Shown here: positions 1 through 7,665 of the stretch, piece by piece
How positions within the stretch are numbered: position 1 is the stretch's first letter
Layout: every line of letters begins with the position of its first letter
Source of the DNA: Bacteroidota bacterium
GTDB lineage: Bacteria > Bacteroidota > Bacteroidia > Chitinophagales > Chitinophagaceae
Direction: 5' to 3'
DNA: 33,259 bases
Assembly (NCBI GenBank): GCA_013287475.1
Contig: JABDDT010000033.1
Coordinates: 1 to 33,259 of the forward strand
Translations under genes and position numbers: made by a program
The notes under the pieces: model-generated
Databases searched by the model: none
What the model saw: only the letters and a program-made list of their open reading frames with translations
Told to the model about the DNA's origin: nothing

Positions 1-102
1 ATCACTAAATTTTTTCCGGGTATCAGCACCCCTGGCAGGGGCTATCAGTATACCGATAACGATACCTGAAAGTGTTGCTGTGAAAAGTCTCTGTAAGCTC
101 AT
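1..102 (-). CDS. YtxH-like protein, partial (N-terminal 34 residues)
   Basis: An ATG at 102 (minus strand) opens a frame that runs off the left edge with no stop. The 34 visible residues begin MSLQRLFTATLSG, have a hydrophobic stretch at about 12-22, and continue LIAPARGADTRKKFSD. The pattern of one short membrane helix followed by a small 'LLAPxxGxETRKKL'-type motif is the signature of YtxH-domain proteins, small envelope or stress-associated proteins of unknown biochemical role. The gene is divergent from the epimerase at 243. The call rests on this short motif only, and the C-terminal coiled or helical part lies outside the window. Confidence 0.65.
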   Translation of the reverse strand, partial: MSLQRLFTATLSGIVIGILIAPARGADTRKKFSD

Positions 103-174
103 ATAAGAAAAATTTAAGTTGACAAATTATTGAATATAAAATTCAACAACCTTGCCAGAATATGAATTCCACGC

Positions 175-205
175 TTGCATACATTTTTTATATTGAGTAT
201 CTTTG
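175..205 (+). promoter_or_regulatory. Bacteroidota-type promoter for the epimerase gene
   Basis: The -7 box TATCTTTG at 198-205 matches the phylum consensus TAnnTTTG exactly. A TTG at 175-177 sits 20 bases upstream and fits the -33 box (consensus TTTG). The start codon follows 37 bases after the -7 box. Confidence 0.7.
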
Positions 206-242
206 CGCCTCTTTACTTTGTTAAAACTGAATGATCTGAACT

Positions 243-1283
243 ATGAGCACTTATCTAATTACAGGAGGAGCCGGTTTCCTGGGAATAAATATGACACGTT
301 ATTTGCTGGACCGGGGTCATAAAGTGGTTTCCCTCGATATTGCTGACTTTGATTATCCCGAAAAAGACCGGATCACAGAAATAAAAGGAGATATCAGGGA
401 TCGCGCCATGGTTGACCGTTCCATGCAGGGAATTGATTTTGTAATTCATACGGCAGCAGCATTGCCGCTATACAAAAAAGAAGACATTTATTCTACTGAT
501 CTGGACGGTACCCGCAATGTTTTACAATCTGCATTTGACAATCACATACAGCGCGTGATACATATTTCATCAACGGCAGTTTATGGAGTTCCGGATCATC
601 ATCCGCTGGTGGAAGATGACAAACTCTATGGTGTTGGGGATTATGGTATTTGTAAAGTAAAAGCAGAAGAAATCTGCGTGGAATTCCGGAAAAAAGGACT
701 CTGTGTTCCAATCTTCCGGCCCAAATCATTTATAGGTCCTGAACGTCTTGGTGTATTCGGTGTGTTTTATGACTGGGCAAAAGATGGCAAGGGCTTTCCG
801 GTGCTTGGAAGTGGGAATAATAAATACCAGTTGATGGATGTGGAAGATTTCTGCGCGGCAATTTATCTTTCCTCTACAATAGACGCGGCCAAGGCCAATG
901 ATACTTTTAATGTGGGTGCCAAATCATTTACAACCATTAAGGAAGACTACCAGGTAGTTTTAGACAGGGCAGGATTTGGAAAAAAAATAACAGGTGTTCC
1001 GGCGGGAGCAGCTATCTGGATATTGCGAATTCTTAACAAATTGAATATATCTCCTTTGTATCCCTGGGTTTATGAAACCGCTTCAAAAGATTCCTTTGTC
1101 TCCATTGAAAAAGCGGAAAAGGTACTGGGTTATGCGCCTAAATTCTCAAACAAGGATGCATTGTTGCGTAATTATGAATGGTATATTGCCAACATGGAAA
1201 AATTCCAGAAAACCAGCACCGGGATATCCCACAGAGTTCCGTGGAAACAGGGAGCGTTGGGGATTGTGAAGAAATTTTTCTAA
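243..1283 (+). CDS. NAD-dependent epimerase/dehydratase (extended SDR)
   Basis: This 346-residue protein is an extended short-chain dehydrogenase/reductase. It carries the Rossmann glycine motif TGGAGFLG (residues 7-14, GxxGxxG), an acidic residue D32 at the end of the second strand that favours NAD, GD at 49-50, the active-site serine region SSTAVYG (109-115) and the catalytic pair Y134/K138 (YGICK). The C-terminal half (about 170-346) is the substrate-binding lobe. The fold fits sugar-nucleotide epimerases or sterol/flavonol-type oxidoreductases, and the substrate cannot be read from the sequence. The gene stands alone with its own promoter. Its TAA stop runs straight into a heptad array shared with the convergent xerD gene. 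Confidence 0.88.
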   Translation: MSTYLITGGAGFLGINMTRYLLDRGHKVVSLDIADFDYPEKDRITEIKGDIRDRAMVDRSMQGIDFVIHTAAALPLYKKEDIYSTDLDGTRNVLQSAFDNHIQRVIHISSTAVYGVPDHHPLVEDDKLYGVGDYGICKVKAEEICVEFRKKGLCVPIFRPKSFIGPERLGVFGVFYDWAKDGKGFPVLGSGNNKYQLMDVEDFCAAIYLSSTIDAAKANDTFNVGAKSFTTIKEDYQVVLDRAGFGKKITGVPAGAAIWILRILNKLNISPLYPWVYETASKDSFVSIEKAEKVLGYAPKFSNKDALLRNYEWYIANMEKFQKTSTGISHRVPWKQGALGIVKKFF

Positions 1284-1424
1284 GCCTAAAGCCTAAAGCC
1301 TAAAGCCTAAAGCCCAAAGCCTAAAACTTTTTATAAATGTTTGGAGAAATCATGAGTAATCGAGAAATATTATTAGTGTTCTAAAAAGTAGTTTTAGGCT
1401 TTGGGCTTTAGGCTTTAGGCTTTA
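1284..1424. repeat. GCCTAAA heptad hairpin element, copy A
   Basis: The left arm (1284-1325) is six heptads: GCCTAAA four times, GCCCAAA, then GCCTAAA. The right arm (1393-1424) is the reverse complement, with its variant TTTGGGC word at 1400-1406. Bases 1294-1328 pair perfectly with 1390-1424 (35 bp) around a 61-base loop. The loop shares a core with copies B and C. The TAA stop of the epimerase (1281-1283) abuts the left arm and the xerD stop (1422-1424) is the outer end of the right arm. Each arm, read from its gene's stop, is followed by an ACTTTTT- or ACTACTTTTT-like T run. Confidence 0.93.
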
Positions 1425-2327
1425 AGAGGTTTGAAATGCAGGATGATATTTCTGAAGCGTCTCTCTCAAATATGCGCGATCAAGATGCGTATATATTTCT
1501 GTAGTCGTAATACTTTCATGTCCCAGCATTTCCTGAACAGCACGGAGATCAGCGCCGCCCTCCACCAGATGTGTGGCAAAAGAATGCCGGAAAGTATGGG
1601 GCGAAACGGTTTTTTTTATTCCCGCTTCCCGAACAAGTGCTTTCAGTAAAATAAAAATCATTTGTCTTGATAAACGGGCACCCCTCCGGTTGAGAAAGAG
1701 AATATCTTCATTACCTTTTTTTATTTCCGTATGTGTCCGCACCTGGTGACGGTAAATGCCAATAAATTTTAAAGCAGTATTACCAATGGGAATCAATCTT
1801 TCCTTGTCGCCCTTTCCAATGACTTTAATAAATCCCAGATCCGGATAAAGTGACGACAAACGCAGGTTCACTAATTCTGATACCCGTAAACCACAGCTGT
1901 ACATGGTTTCCAGGATTGCACGATTTCTTTCTCCTTCGGGTTTACTTAGATCAATTGCTTCTACGATCCGGTTGATTTCTTCCACACTCAGAAAGTCCGG
2001 TAACGATCTGCGGAGTTTAGGCGTTTCAAGAAGCAGTGTAGGATCCTGCCTAACGAGATTTTCCTGTATACAATATTTAAAGAATGAACGGATACCTGAA
2101 ACGATGCGCGACTGGGAGCTTGCAGTCATGCCAAGAACACTGATCCATTTCAGAAATTCCTGCAGTTCTTTTAAACGGATGTTTTCAATTGATAAATCCG
2201 TTTTCTGTAATACAAGATATTGTGTTAATTTTTCTATATCCCTCAGATAGGCTTCAACTGAATGATCCGAAAGTGATTTTTCCAATTGCAGCCAGGCTTT
2301 AAAACCTTTTTTTTCTGCAGCCCACAT
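1422..2327 (-). CDS. xerD: Tyrosine recombinase XerD
   Basis: This is a site-specific tyrosine recombinase, 301 residues from the ATG at 2327, the normal length of XerC/XerD. The N-terminal core-binding (SAM-like) domain is at about 5-90 and the catalytic domain at about 108-290. The full active-site set is visible: R148 (CGLRVSE), K172 (GKGDKERLIP), H244 and R247 (HTFRH), H270 (LGHESI) and the nucleophile Y279 (TEIYTH). In this phylum such proteins resolve chromosome dimers at dif, normally with a partner and FtsK. A longer frame opens at 2405 but would overlap the upstream ykgJ-like gene; the ATG at 2327 lies 5 bases after that gene's stop. The TAA stop lies in repeat copy A. Confidence 0.92.
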   Translation of the reverse strand: MWAAEKKGFKAWLQLEKSLSDHSVEAYLRDIEKLTQYLVLQKTDLSIENIRLKELQEFLKWISVLGMTASSQSRIVSGIRSFFKYCIQENLVRQDPTLLLETPKLRRSLPDFLSVEEINRIVEAIDLSKPEGERNRAILETMYSCGLRVSELVNLRLSSLYPDLGFIKVIGKGDKERLIPIGNTALKFIGIYRHQVRTHTEIKKGNEDILFLNRRGARLSRQMIFILLKALVREAGIKKTVSPHTFRHSFATHLVEGGADLRAVQEMLGHESITTTEIYTHLDRAYLRETLQKYHPAFQTS

Positions 2328-2332
2328 GATAT

Positions 2333-2857
2333 TTATTTTAACTCCCACTTCCCATCCGAAATTCCTTCTTCCATAAATTCCACGAGACGATAAGTGGCCG
2401 GACAAAATTCCACATTTTGCTTGTACACATGTAAGTAGTCTTTGATTTTTTTCGTACCGTGGTGGGGGAAACCGGCGCAGTCCCCTGGTCGCACTTCATA
2501 AATGCCGCAAAGATTGGTTTTTATGTCAAGGAACTGGCAGGGTTGACTTTTATTCAACCAGTCACCAACCCGGTCCTTATATAACCACTTTTCCTTAAAA
2601 GCCCTGGCCGTCATGCCCATGTATTTCGCAATGCGTAGAATATCTCTCTGGGTATAAGTCGGGGACATGGTTTTGCAACAATTGGCACAGTCCATGCAAT
2701 CCGTTTTTGCCCATGAAAGTTCATTGGCTTCCAGTGTAACGAGGTGCAGATTTTTCGGGTCTTTTTTTTCTACACGCGTAAGAAAGCTTCGCAGGCGTTT
2801 TTTATTCCTGGAAACAAGATTTCTGAAAGTCTTTATATTAACTGTTGTATTTATCAT
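2333..2857 (-). CDS. YkgJ-family Cys-cluster (putative metal-binding) protein
   Basis: This 174-residue cytoplasmic protein has eight cysteines in the CxnCC pattern of the YkgJ/UPF0153 family: C54, C57, C60, C61 (CMDCANCC), then C107, C117, C127 (PGDCAGFPH) and C152. The family is thought to bind zinc or an Fe-S cluster, and its biochemical role is unknown. The gene starts at the ATG at 2857, 44 bases after the MutS-like gene, and its stop is 5 bases before xerD, so these genes are probably co-transcribed. The N-terminal 45 residues are basic and helical with no recognised domain. Confidence 0.85.
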   Translation of the reverse strand: MINTTVNIKTFRNLVSRNKKRLRSFLTRVEKKDPKNLHLVTLEANELSWAKTDCMDCANCCKTMSPTYTQRDILRIAKYMGMTARAFKEKWLYKDRVGDWLNKSQPCQFLDIKTNLCGIYEVRPGDCAGFPHHGTKKIKDYLHVYKQNVEFCPATYRLVEFMEEGISDGKWELK

Positions 2858-2901
2858 GGAATGAAGGGGATTGAATCCTGTTACCGGATTGCGTAAATAT
2901 A

Positions 2902-4722
2902 TTAATCCTGAAAGTGAATACCTATTTTTTTCATGAGGGTCGTAGCATTCAGGCTTTCACAGATTCCTTTTTTGATTTTATAGTCAAAATAGAGCTCATC
3001 GCTGATGATCTTACCTTCAAAATGATAATTGGTCACAGAAGGGTCTGCCGCTGATTCCGAATTGGCGAGTTCAGTATCATGTGTTGCCATTACTGCAACT
3101 GCCTTACTTTGAAGTAGCTGTCTTATCAATGCCTGTGATCCCTTATGACGATCGTGTGAATTGGTTCCACGTAATACTTCATCCAGGAGTATGAAAACGG
3201 GTTCCTTATGGTTCACTGCCCCGATGATGTATTGCAATTTCTTTAATTCGGCAAAGAAAGTGGATGTGTTCTCCGCTAAGTTATCAGAAACCCTCATACT
3301 GCTAATCAGTTTCATTGTACTCAGCCTCATGCTCACTGAACAGACAGGCGCTCCCATTAGTGCCAGTACTATATTCGTGCCAAGCGATCGAAGGAATGTA
3401 CTTTTCCCTGCCATATTGGATCCCGTGATCACCGCTATTTTTCCGGTTCCTTCCATGGAAAAATCATTCGCAATCCTGGTAGTCGCGGGAATCAATGGAT
3501 GGCCAATGGCTTCCGCCTCTATATGGAAATATGATGAATCCACCACGGGAAAACACCAGTCCGGTTCATTATGAACCAGGGAAGCCATACTGATAGTAAC
3601 TTCCATCTCAGCAATCACACTGAACCACTCACTGAGATAAGATTGATTTTTCTTTTTCCATTTATTCAGCGCAAGTATCTGGCGCAGATCCCAAAGAAAA
3701 AATGCATTGAGGAAGAAAAAAACAAGCATATTCAATCGCATGTCAAATCGCTTAAGTATGCTGTGAAAATCACGCATAGCTGCGGATGCAGAGTTATAAC
3801 CATCGGGTTTAAGCCTGCTTTGAAGGGATTGAAGAAAAGCTGATTTGAATTTTTCATTTTCAATAAAACTTAGTTGATGATAAAGAGAATCCATCTCTTT
3901 CTGAATAAACGAAAGCAAATCATATACTTTTTGAATTTTTCTGCTTATCAAGGAAGAGATGGCAAAAAATCCGATAAAGCAAAATAAAAAGATACCGGTA
4001 GAAATATAATCCATTAAAAACCCCGTCAAAATAATCAGTGTGATCAATGGATAAATATTCCTGATCCATTTCCAATACAGTTTATCAAATCCGCCAGCGG
4101 GCATGGCCATCCATTTTACTAACCTTTCTTCTGTCTTGAAACTGAGTGGATTTGCCAGAGCCATGGATTGGAATTGCTGACTGGCTTCCTGTTTCCCTGC
4201 AAGTTCTTTTATTGCAGATTGTTTTTCTTCGATTGCCGGAGGAGTTAGAGGTGCTTTCAAATAATCAGCCAGTAATTTTTTGGATTGGTCTGCGTGACAA
4301 CGGCTAAGCCATTGGAATATGGATACAGGTCCGAACAAATCAAGGTCGGATGCATAAGCATGATTCGGGTCTGCAAAAACTGATCCGTCTTCGTATCCCC
4401 CGAGATTATATTGTATTGCATCGAGTTCATGGCGATTCACCAGGATAAGTCTCTCATGATTTTCTATTTCTGAAGTTTTATCTGAGTAGCGGAATACGAG
4501 ATAAATAAACAGGATGGAAGTAAGAAGAATAATGATGCTTATAATTGAAAAGGATGGCCAGAAATACCAACTCAGATACAATGCAGCCAAAACAACAATT
4601 AGTCTCGTTATGGACAGGACCCTTTTGCTTTTTTTTAATTTCAGAATAGCGATATCAATTTGCGCTATGGTAAACTGGTATTTTTGAATAATCTCTTTTT
4701 GCGAATTAAAATTCTTGCTCAT
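2902..4722 (-). CDS. Membrane-anchored MutS-like ATPase
   Basis: This 606-residue protein carries the MutS/MSH C-terminal ATPase domain: Walker A GSNMAGKST (434-442), Walker B FILLDEVL (about 510-517) followed by RGTNS, and the switch motif ATHD (546-549). It lacks the mismatch-recognition and connector domains of MutS1. Instead hydrophobic helices lie at about 38-55, 58-78, 225-260 and 330-348, so it is probably membrane-bound. Members are often labelled 'DNA mismatch repair protein MutS' in this phylum, but a repair role is not established. The start used is the ATG at 4722, which overlaps the yraN stop by one base (TAATG) and implies translational coupling. An in-frame TTG three codons upstream is less likely. 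Confidence 0.88.
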   Translation of the reverse strand: MSKNFNSQKEIIQKYQFTIAQIDIAILKLKKSKRVLSITRLIVVLAALYLSWYFWPSFSIISIIILLTSILFIYLVFRYSDKTSEIENHERLILVNRHELDAIQYNLGGYEDGSVFADPNHAYASDLDLFGPVSIFQWLSRCHADQSKKLLADYLKAPLTPPAIEEKQSAIKELAGKQEASQQFQSMALANPLSFKTEERLVKWMAMPAGGFDKLYWKWIRNIYPLITLIILTGFLMDYISTGIFLFCFIGFFAISSLISRKIQKVYDLLSFIQKEMDSLYHQLSFIENEKFKSAFLQSLQSRLKPDGYNSASAAMRDFHSILKRFDMRLNMLVFFFLNAFFLWDLRQILALNKWKKKNQSYLSEWFSVIAEMEVTISMASLVHNEPDWCFPVVDSSYFHIEAEAIGHPLIPATTRIANDFSMEGTGKIAVITGSNMAGKSTFLRSLGTNIVLALMGAPVCSVSMRLSTMKLISSMRVSDNLAENTSTFFAELKKLQYIIGAVNHKEPVFILLDEVLRGTNSHDRHKGSQALIRQLLQSKAVAVMATHDTELANSESAADPSVTNYHFEGKIISDELYFDYKIKKGICESLNATTLMKKIGIHFQD

Positions 4723-5081
4723 TACCACCAATATACATCTTCTATAAAAAAGAAATCGCGATTGCCATCCGGGGTAATCAGTATTGAAAGAATATCATAT
4801 TGAACCAGGTTCCAGTCAGGGTATTTATCCTGAAAGGCAACACCTGCTGTTAACAAATGACGCCCTTTCTTCCTGTTTACCCAGTCTTCCGGCTTGCCAA
4901 AAACATCATCATGTCTTGATTTCACTTCAATAAAATGCAAAATACCCTCCCGGCTGGCGATGATATCCACTTCATACCGGGCAAATTTCCAGTTACGGGA
5001 AATCAGCTGAAAACCATGCTGTATAAGCCATTCCACAGCCATTTCTTCACCTGCTTTTCCAAATTCATTGTGTGCGGCCAT
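4722..5081 (-). CDS. yraN: YraN/UPF0102 endonuclease-like protein
   Basis: This is a 119-residue protein of the UPF0102 family with a Holliday-junction-resolvase-like (PD-(D/E)XK) fold. It shows the family N-terminus NEFGKAGEEMA (5-15), the aspartate D39 in YEVDII and the E52-x-K54 pair in FIEVKSR. It is probably a nuclease, but the family has no settled function. The ATG at 5081 gives the usual family length; a GTG frame extends 7 codons upstream but would reach into the 5' region of the divergent manA gene. The stop overlaps the start of the MutS-like gene by one base. The pairing with a MutS-like ATPase and xerD suggests a DNA-processing operon. Confidence 0.87.
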   Translation of the reverse strand: MAAHNEFGKAGEEMAVEWLIQHGFQLISRNWKFARYEVDIIASREGILHFIEVKSRHDDVFGKPEDWVNRKKGRHLLTAGVAFQDKYPDWNLVQYDILSILITPDGNRDFFFIEDVYWW

Positions 5082-5104
5082 TTTTGCTTTACTTTGAGCC
5101 ACTA

Positions 5105-6343
5105 ATGAAAAATATGGAACTGAGTAAAGATCGGGTGTTACAGATAACAGGGAAAGTACAACACTATGCCTGGGGTGGTTTTTATTACTTACCTAAACTG
5201 TTAAACATTCCTGTTAAAAAGGGTGAAACGTACGCAGAATTCTGGCTGGGTGCTCATGAAAGAGGCAGCTCCGAATTAAAGAACGGTTCGGAAAATCCTG
5301 TTTCGCTGAAAGATTATGTTGATACATTTCCTGTACAAACCCTGGGTGAAAAAGCAGGCCGTACTTTTGGTCATATTCCTTTTCTACTCAAAGTCATGGA
5401 TGTAAAAGATATGTTATCCATTCAGGTACATCCTACCAGGGAGAATGCGCAAATCGCTTTTGACGCAGAGAACAAACTGGGGATAGATCCGGCATCACCA
5501 AAAAGGAATTTCAAAGATAATAATCACAAGCCCGAGCTCATGCTTGCCCTGAGTGAGTTCTGGCTCCTTCATGGATTCAAATCACCGAAAGCTTTACAAA
5601 CAATTCTTCGTGAAACCCCCGAATTGCATTTCCTGGTTCCGATTTTTGGGAGCGATAATTATAAAAAACTTTACAAACACGTAATGGAATTGCCCCAGGT
5701 GCAGGTTGACAGGCATTTAAAAACATTGCTCGAACGGATCATTTCACACTTTAACGCAGGGAAACTTAGTAAGGACAAAGAAGATTACTGGGCAGCAAGG
5801 GCAGCAATGACATATTCTCAGGATGGTCATATTGACCGGGGAATTTTTTCCATTTATATCTTCAACCTGCTTCATCTTCAGCCGGGACAGGCAGTTTATC
5901 AGGATGCCGGATTGCCGCATGCTTATCTGGAAGGTCAGAATGTTGAGATCATGTCAAATTCAGATAATGTGTTAAGGGGCGGCCTGACTGTTAAACACGT
6001 GGATGTGCCTGAACTGATGAAACATGTAAAATTTGAATGTACCGTTCCAAATATCATTACCGGCGTTGCTTCAACTGAGGGCAGATTGGTTTATCCGACA
6101 CCGGCACCGGATTTTGAACTTAGTCGTCTGCAAATTATGAAGGGAAAATCTGATAAACTCGTATCTCATTCCATCGAAATATTTCTTGTTTTCAGCGGAT
6201 CTGCAGAAGTAGAGGAGAATAATGGTAAATCGTTTAAAAGAAATAAAGGAGAGGCCTGGGTTAGCTTTGATACGGCTAAAAGTGAAGTCAGGGCAATCGA
6301 AGACACAGTCATTTACCAGGCATCCATACCAGGTATGGATTAA
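5105..6343 (+). CDS. manA: Mannose-6-phosphate isomerase, class I
   Basis: This enzyme interconverts mannose 6-phosphate and fructose 6-phosphate, linking glycolysis to GDP-mannose synthesis. It is a type I zinc enzyme of 412 residues with two cupin folds. Zinc ligands are visible as Q107 and H109 (SIQVHP), E144 (HKPEL) and H272 (GLPHAY), and the substrate-binding arginine is R291 in NVLRGGLTVKHVD. The N-terminus shows the family motif VQHYAWGG (18-25). The ATG at 5105 is used; an ATG three codons downstream (5114) is equally possible, and an upstream in-frame ATG at 5072 would lie inside yraN. The gene is divergent from yraN, with 23 bases between their starts. Confidence 0.93.
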   Translation: MKNMELSKDRVLQITGKVQHYAWGGFYYLPKLLNIPVKKGETYAEFWLGAHERGSSELKNGSENPVSLKDYVDTFPVQTLGEKAGRTFGHIPFLLKVMDVKDMLSIQVHPTRENAQIAFDAENKLGIDPASPKRNFKDNNHKPELMLALSEFWLLHGFKSPKALQTILRETPELHFLVPIFGSDNYKKLYKHVMELPQVQVDRHLKTLLERIISHFNAGKLSKDKEDYWAARAAMTYSQDGHIDRGIFSIYIFNLLHLQPGQAVYQDAGLPHAYLEGQNVEIMSNSDNVLRGGLTVKHVDVPELMKHVKFECTVPNIITGVASTEGRLVYPTPAPDFELSRLQIMKGKSDKLVSHSIEIFLVFSGSAEVEENNGKSFKRNKGEAWVSFDTAKSEVRAIEDTVIYQASIPGMD

Positions 6344-6433
6344 CCCGTACTGTCGGGAAACTTTGTTAGAAGGATCCCGCACAATGTTTTCAGGATTTTT
6401 TAAAAACAGTTAATTTCGCAGTTCTAAATCTTT

Positions 6434-7015
6434 ATGATGAAATCTTACAATAAAATAATCTGGTCTTTTGTACTCCTGGTCGTGATAGCAGCACTTTACC
6501 GCATCATCCCCGGCCGTCCTTACGGATTTGCTCCCCAATGGGCTATGGCTGTTTTTGCAGGAGCCGTAATTAAAGACAGGAAATGGGCATTTATAATACC
6601 TATTCTTTCAATGTTCATTTCAGACCTGCTGTATCAGGTATTATATATCGGCGGATTAACAAGTATTCCCGGTTTTTATGAAGGCCAGTGGCAGAATTAT
6701 ATTCTCTTCACGTTATTGGTCTTTGTAGGATTTGCCATTAAGAAATTGAATGTATTGCAAATAGTTGCAGCTTCTCTTGCGGCGCCCAGTTTGTATTTTA
6801 TCATTTCCAATTTTCTCGTATGGGCAAGCAATGGTACCACACGCGGATTGGACAGGCCAAAAACATTTAATGGATTGATGCTTTGTTATTCCGACGGCAT
6901 TCCTTTCTACAAAACAAGCCTGCTCGCTACGCTGGTTTTCTCTGCTGTCCTTTTTGGAACCTATGCATTCATACGGAATTACCGGGCTGTGGGGAAGGAG
7001 ATTAAAGCGTCTTAA
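6434..7015 (+). CDS. DUF6580-family membrane protein
   Basis: This 193-residue integral membrane protein has about five hydrophobic helices (roughly 8-24, 36-46, 52-70, 88-102 and 108-130, with a last one at 163-181). The motifs GFAPQWAMAVFAGA and ISDLLYQ, and the late WASNG...GLMLCYSDGIPF...LLATLVFS region, match the DUF6580 family, which is annotated as putative transport proteins and resembles ECF-type substrate-binding components. The substrate is unknown. Two ATGs stand in tandem at 6434 and 6437. The TAA stop leads directly into repeat copy B. A weak -7-like box (TAATTTCG, 6411-6418) precedes the gene. Confidence 0.75.
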   Translation: MMKSYNKIIWSFVLLVVIAALYRIIPGRPYGFAPQWAMAVFAGAVIKDRKWAFIIPILSMFISDLLYQVLYIGGLTSIPGFYEGQWQNYILFTLLVFVGFAIKKLNVLQIVAASLAAPSLYFIISNFLVWASNGTTRGLDRPKTFNGLMLCYSDGIPFYKTSLLATLVFSAVLFGTYAFIRNYRAVGKEIKAS

Positions 7016-7158
7016 GCCTAAAGCCCAAAGCTTAAAGCCTAAAACCTCTTCTGAAGCCTTATACTTCCTATAAATACATTAGAGAAATTCATATTAATCA
7101 AGAAATATTATCAGAGTTCCAAAAAGAAGTTTTAGGCTTTAAGCTTTAGGCTTTAAGC
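7016..7158. repeat. GCCTAAA heptad hairpin element, copy B
   Basis: The left arm is GCCTAAA, GCCCAAA, GCTTAAA, GCCTAAA (7016-7043). The right arm (7131-7158), read on the minus strand, is GCTTAAA, GCCTAAA, GCTTAAA, GCCTAAA. The two loop-proximal heptads match exactly, including the variant GCTTAAA; each outer pair has one mismatch. The loop contains the core shared with copies A and C, for example AAGAAATATTAT and AAAAAG.AGTTTTAGGC. The left arm abuts the TAA of the DUF6580 gene (7013-7015) and the right arm abuts the TAA of rnhA (7159-7161). Confidence 0.92.
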
Positions 7159-7617
7159 TTATCCCTCATATCCTTCATCTTCCAGCAAATAGGATCCATC
7201 TGCCGCAGAAGTAGCAAGGATGTCACAGCGATTATTATGCGGATTGGAAGCATGTCCCTTCACCCAATGAAAACTGATATGTTGTTTGCCTGCAAGCTCA
7301 GCAAAACGAAGCCATAGATCTTTATTTTTTTTTCCTCCTTTAAAATCCGTTGCGATCCAGTTTTTCAACCAGCCCTTCTCAACAGAATTTATTATATACT
7401 GACTGTCGGAATAGATTTTAATTTTTACGCCATGTTTCTTTAGCGCTTCGAGACCGGCTATTACAGCCATCAACTCCATCCGGTTATTCGTGGTTCGCCG
7501 GAAACCAGCGGAAAGTTCCTTTTCAATTCCATTCCACATAAGGATAGTTCCATAACCACCCGGACCAGGATTTCCGCGGGAAGCACCGTCTGTATATATG
7601 ATTACGTGATCTTTCAA
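7159..7617 (-). CDS. rnhA: Ribonuclease HI
   Basis: This enzyme cuts the RNA strand of RNA-DNA hybrids. At 152 residues it matches E. coli RNase HI (155). The four metal-binding carboxylates are present: D10 (YTDGASRGNPGPGG), E48 (NNRMELMA), D71 (IYSDSQY) and D132 (NNRCDILA), plus the flexible-loop histidine H122 (WVKGHA). The basic handle region is visible at about 84-98 (GWLKNW...KGGKKNKD). The gene lies just downstream of the carboxylase gene on the same strand, separated by 48 bases. Its TAA stop is continuous with repeat copy B. Confidence 0.95.
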   Translation of the reverse strand: MKDHVIIYTDGASRGNPGPGGYGTILMWNGIEKELSAGFRRTTNNRMELMAVIAGLEALKKHGVKIKIYSDSQYIINSVEKGWLKNWIATDFKGGKKNKDLWLRFAELAGKQHISFHWVKGHASNPHNNRCDILATSAADGSYLLEDEGYEG

Positions 7618-7665
7618 AATACTTTTTAATTTACTTTTTACATATCCACCATTCCATATTGTTGT

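Noticed and set aside
1284..1424. GCCTAAA arrays as a CRISPR or as telomere-like repeats
   Set aside because: Units are 7 bases with no unique spacers, and no cas genes are present. The resemblance to plant-type TTTAGGG is superficial, as copies are short, internal and inverted.
1422..2327. XerD as a sign of an integron, phage or integrative element
   Set aside because: Housekeeping neighbours, normal Xer length and full active site, no attachment repeats, and no phage or transfer genes nearby.
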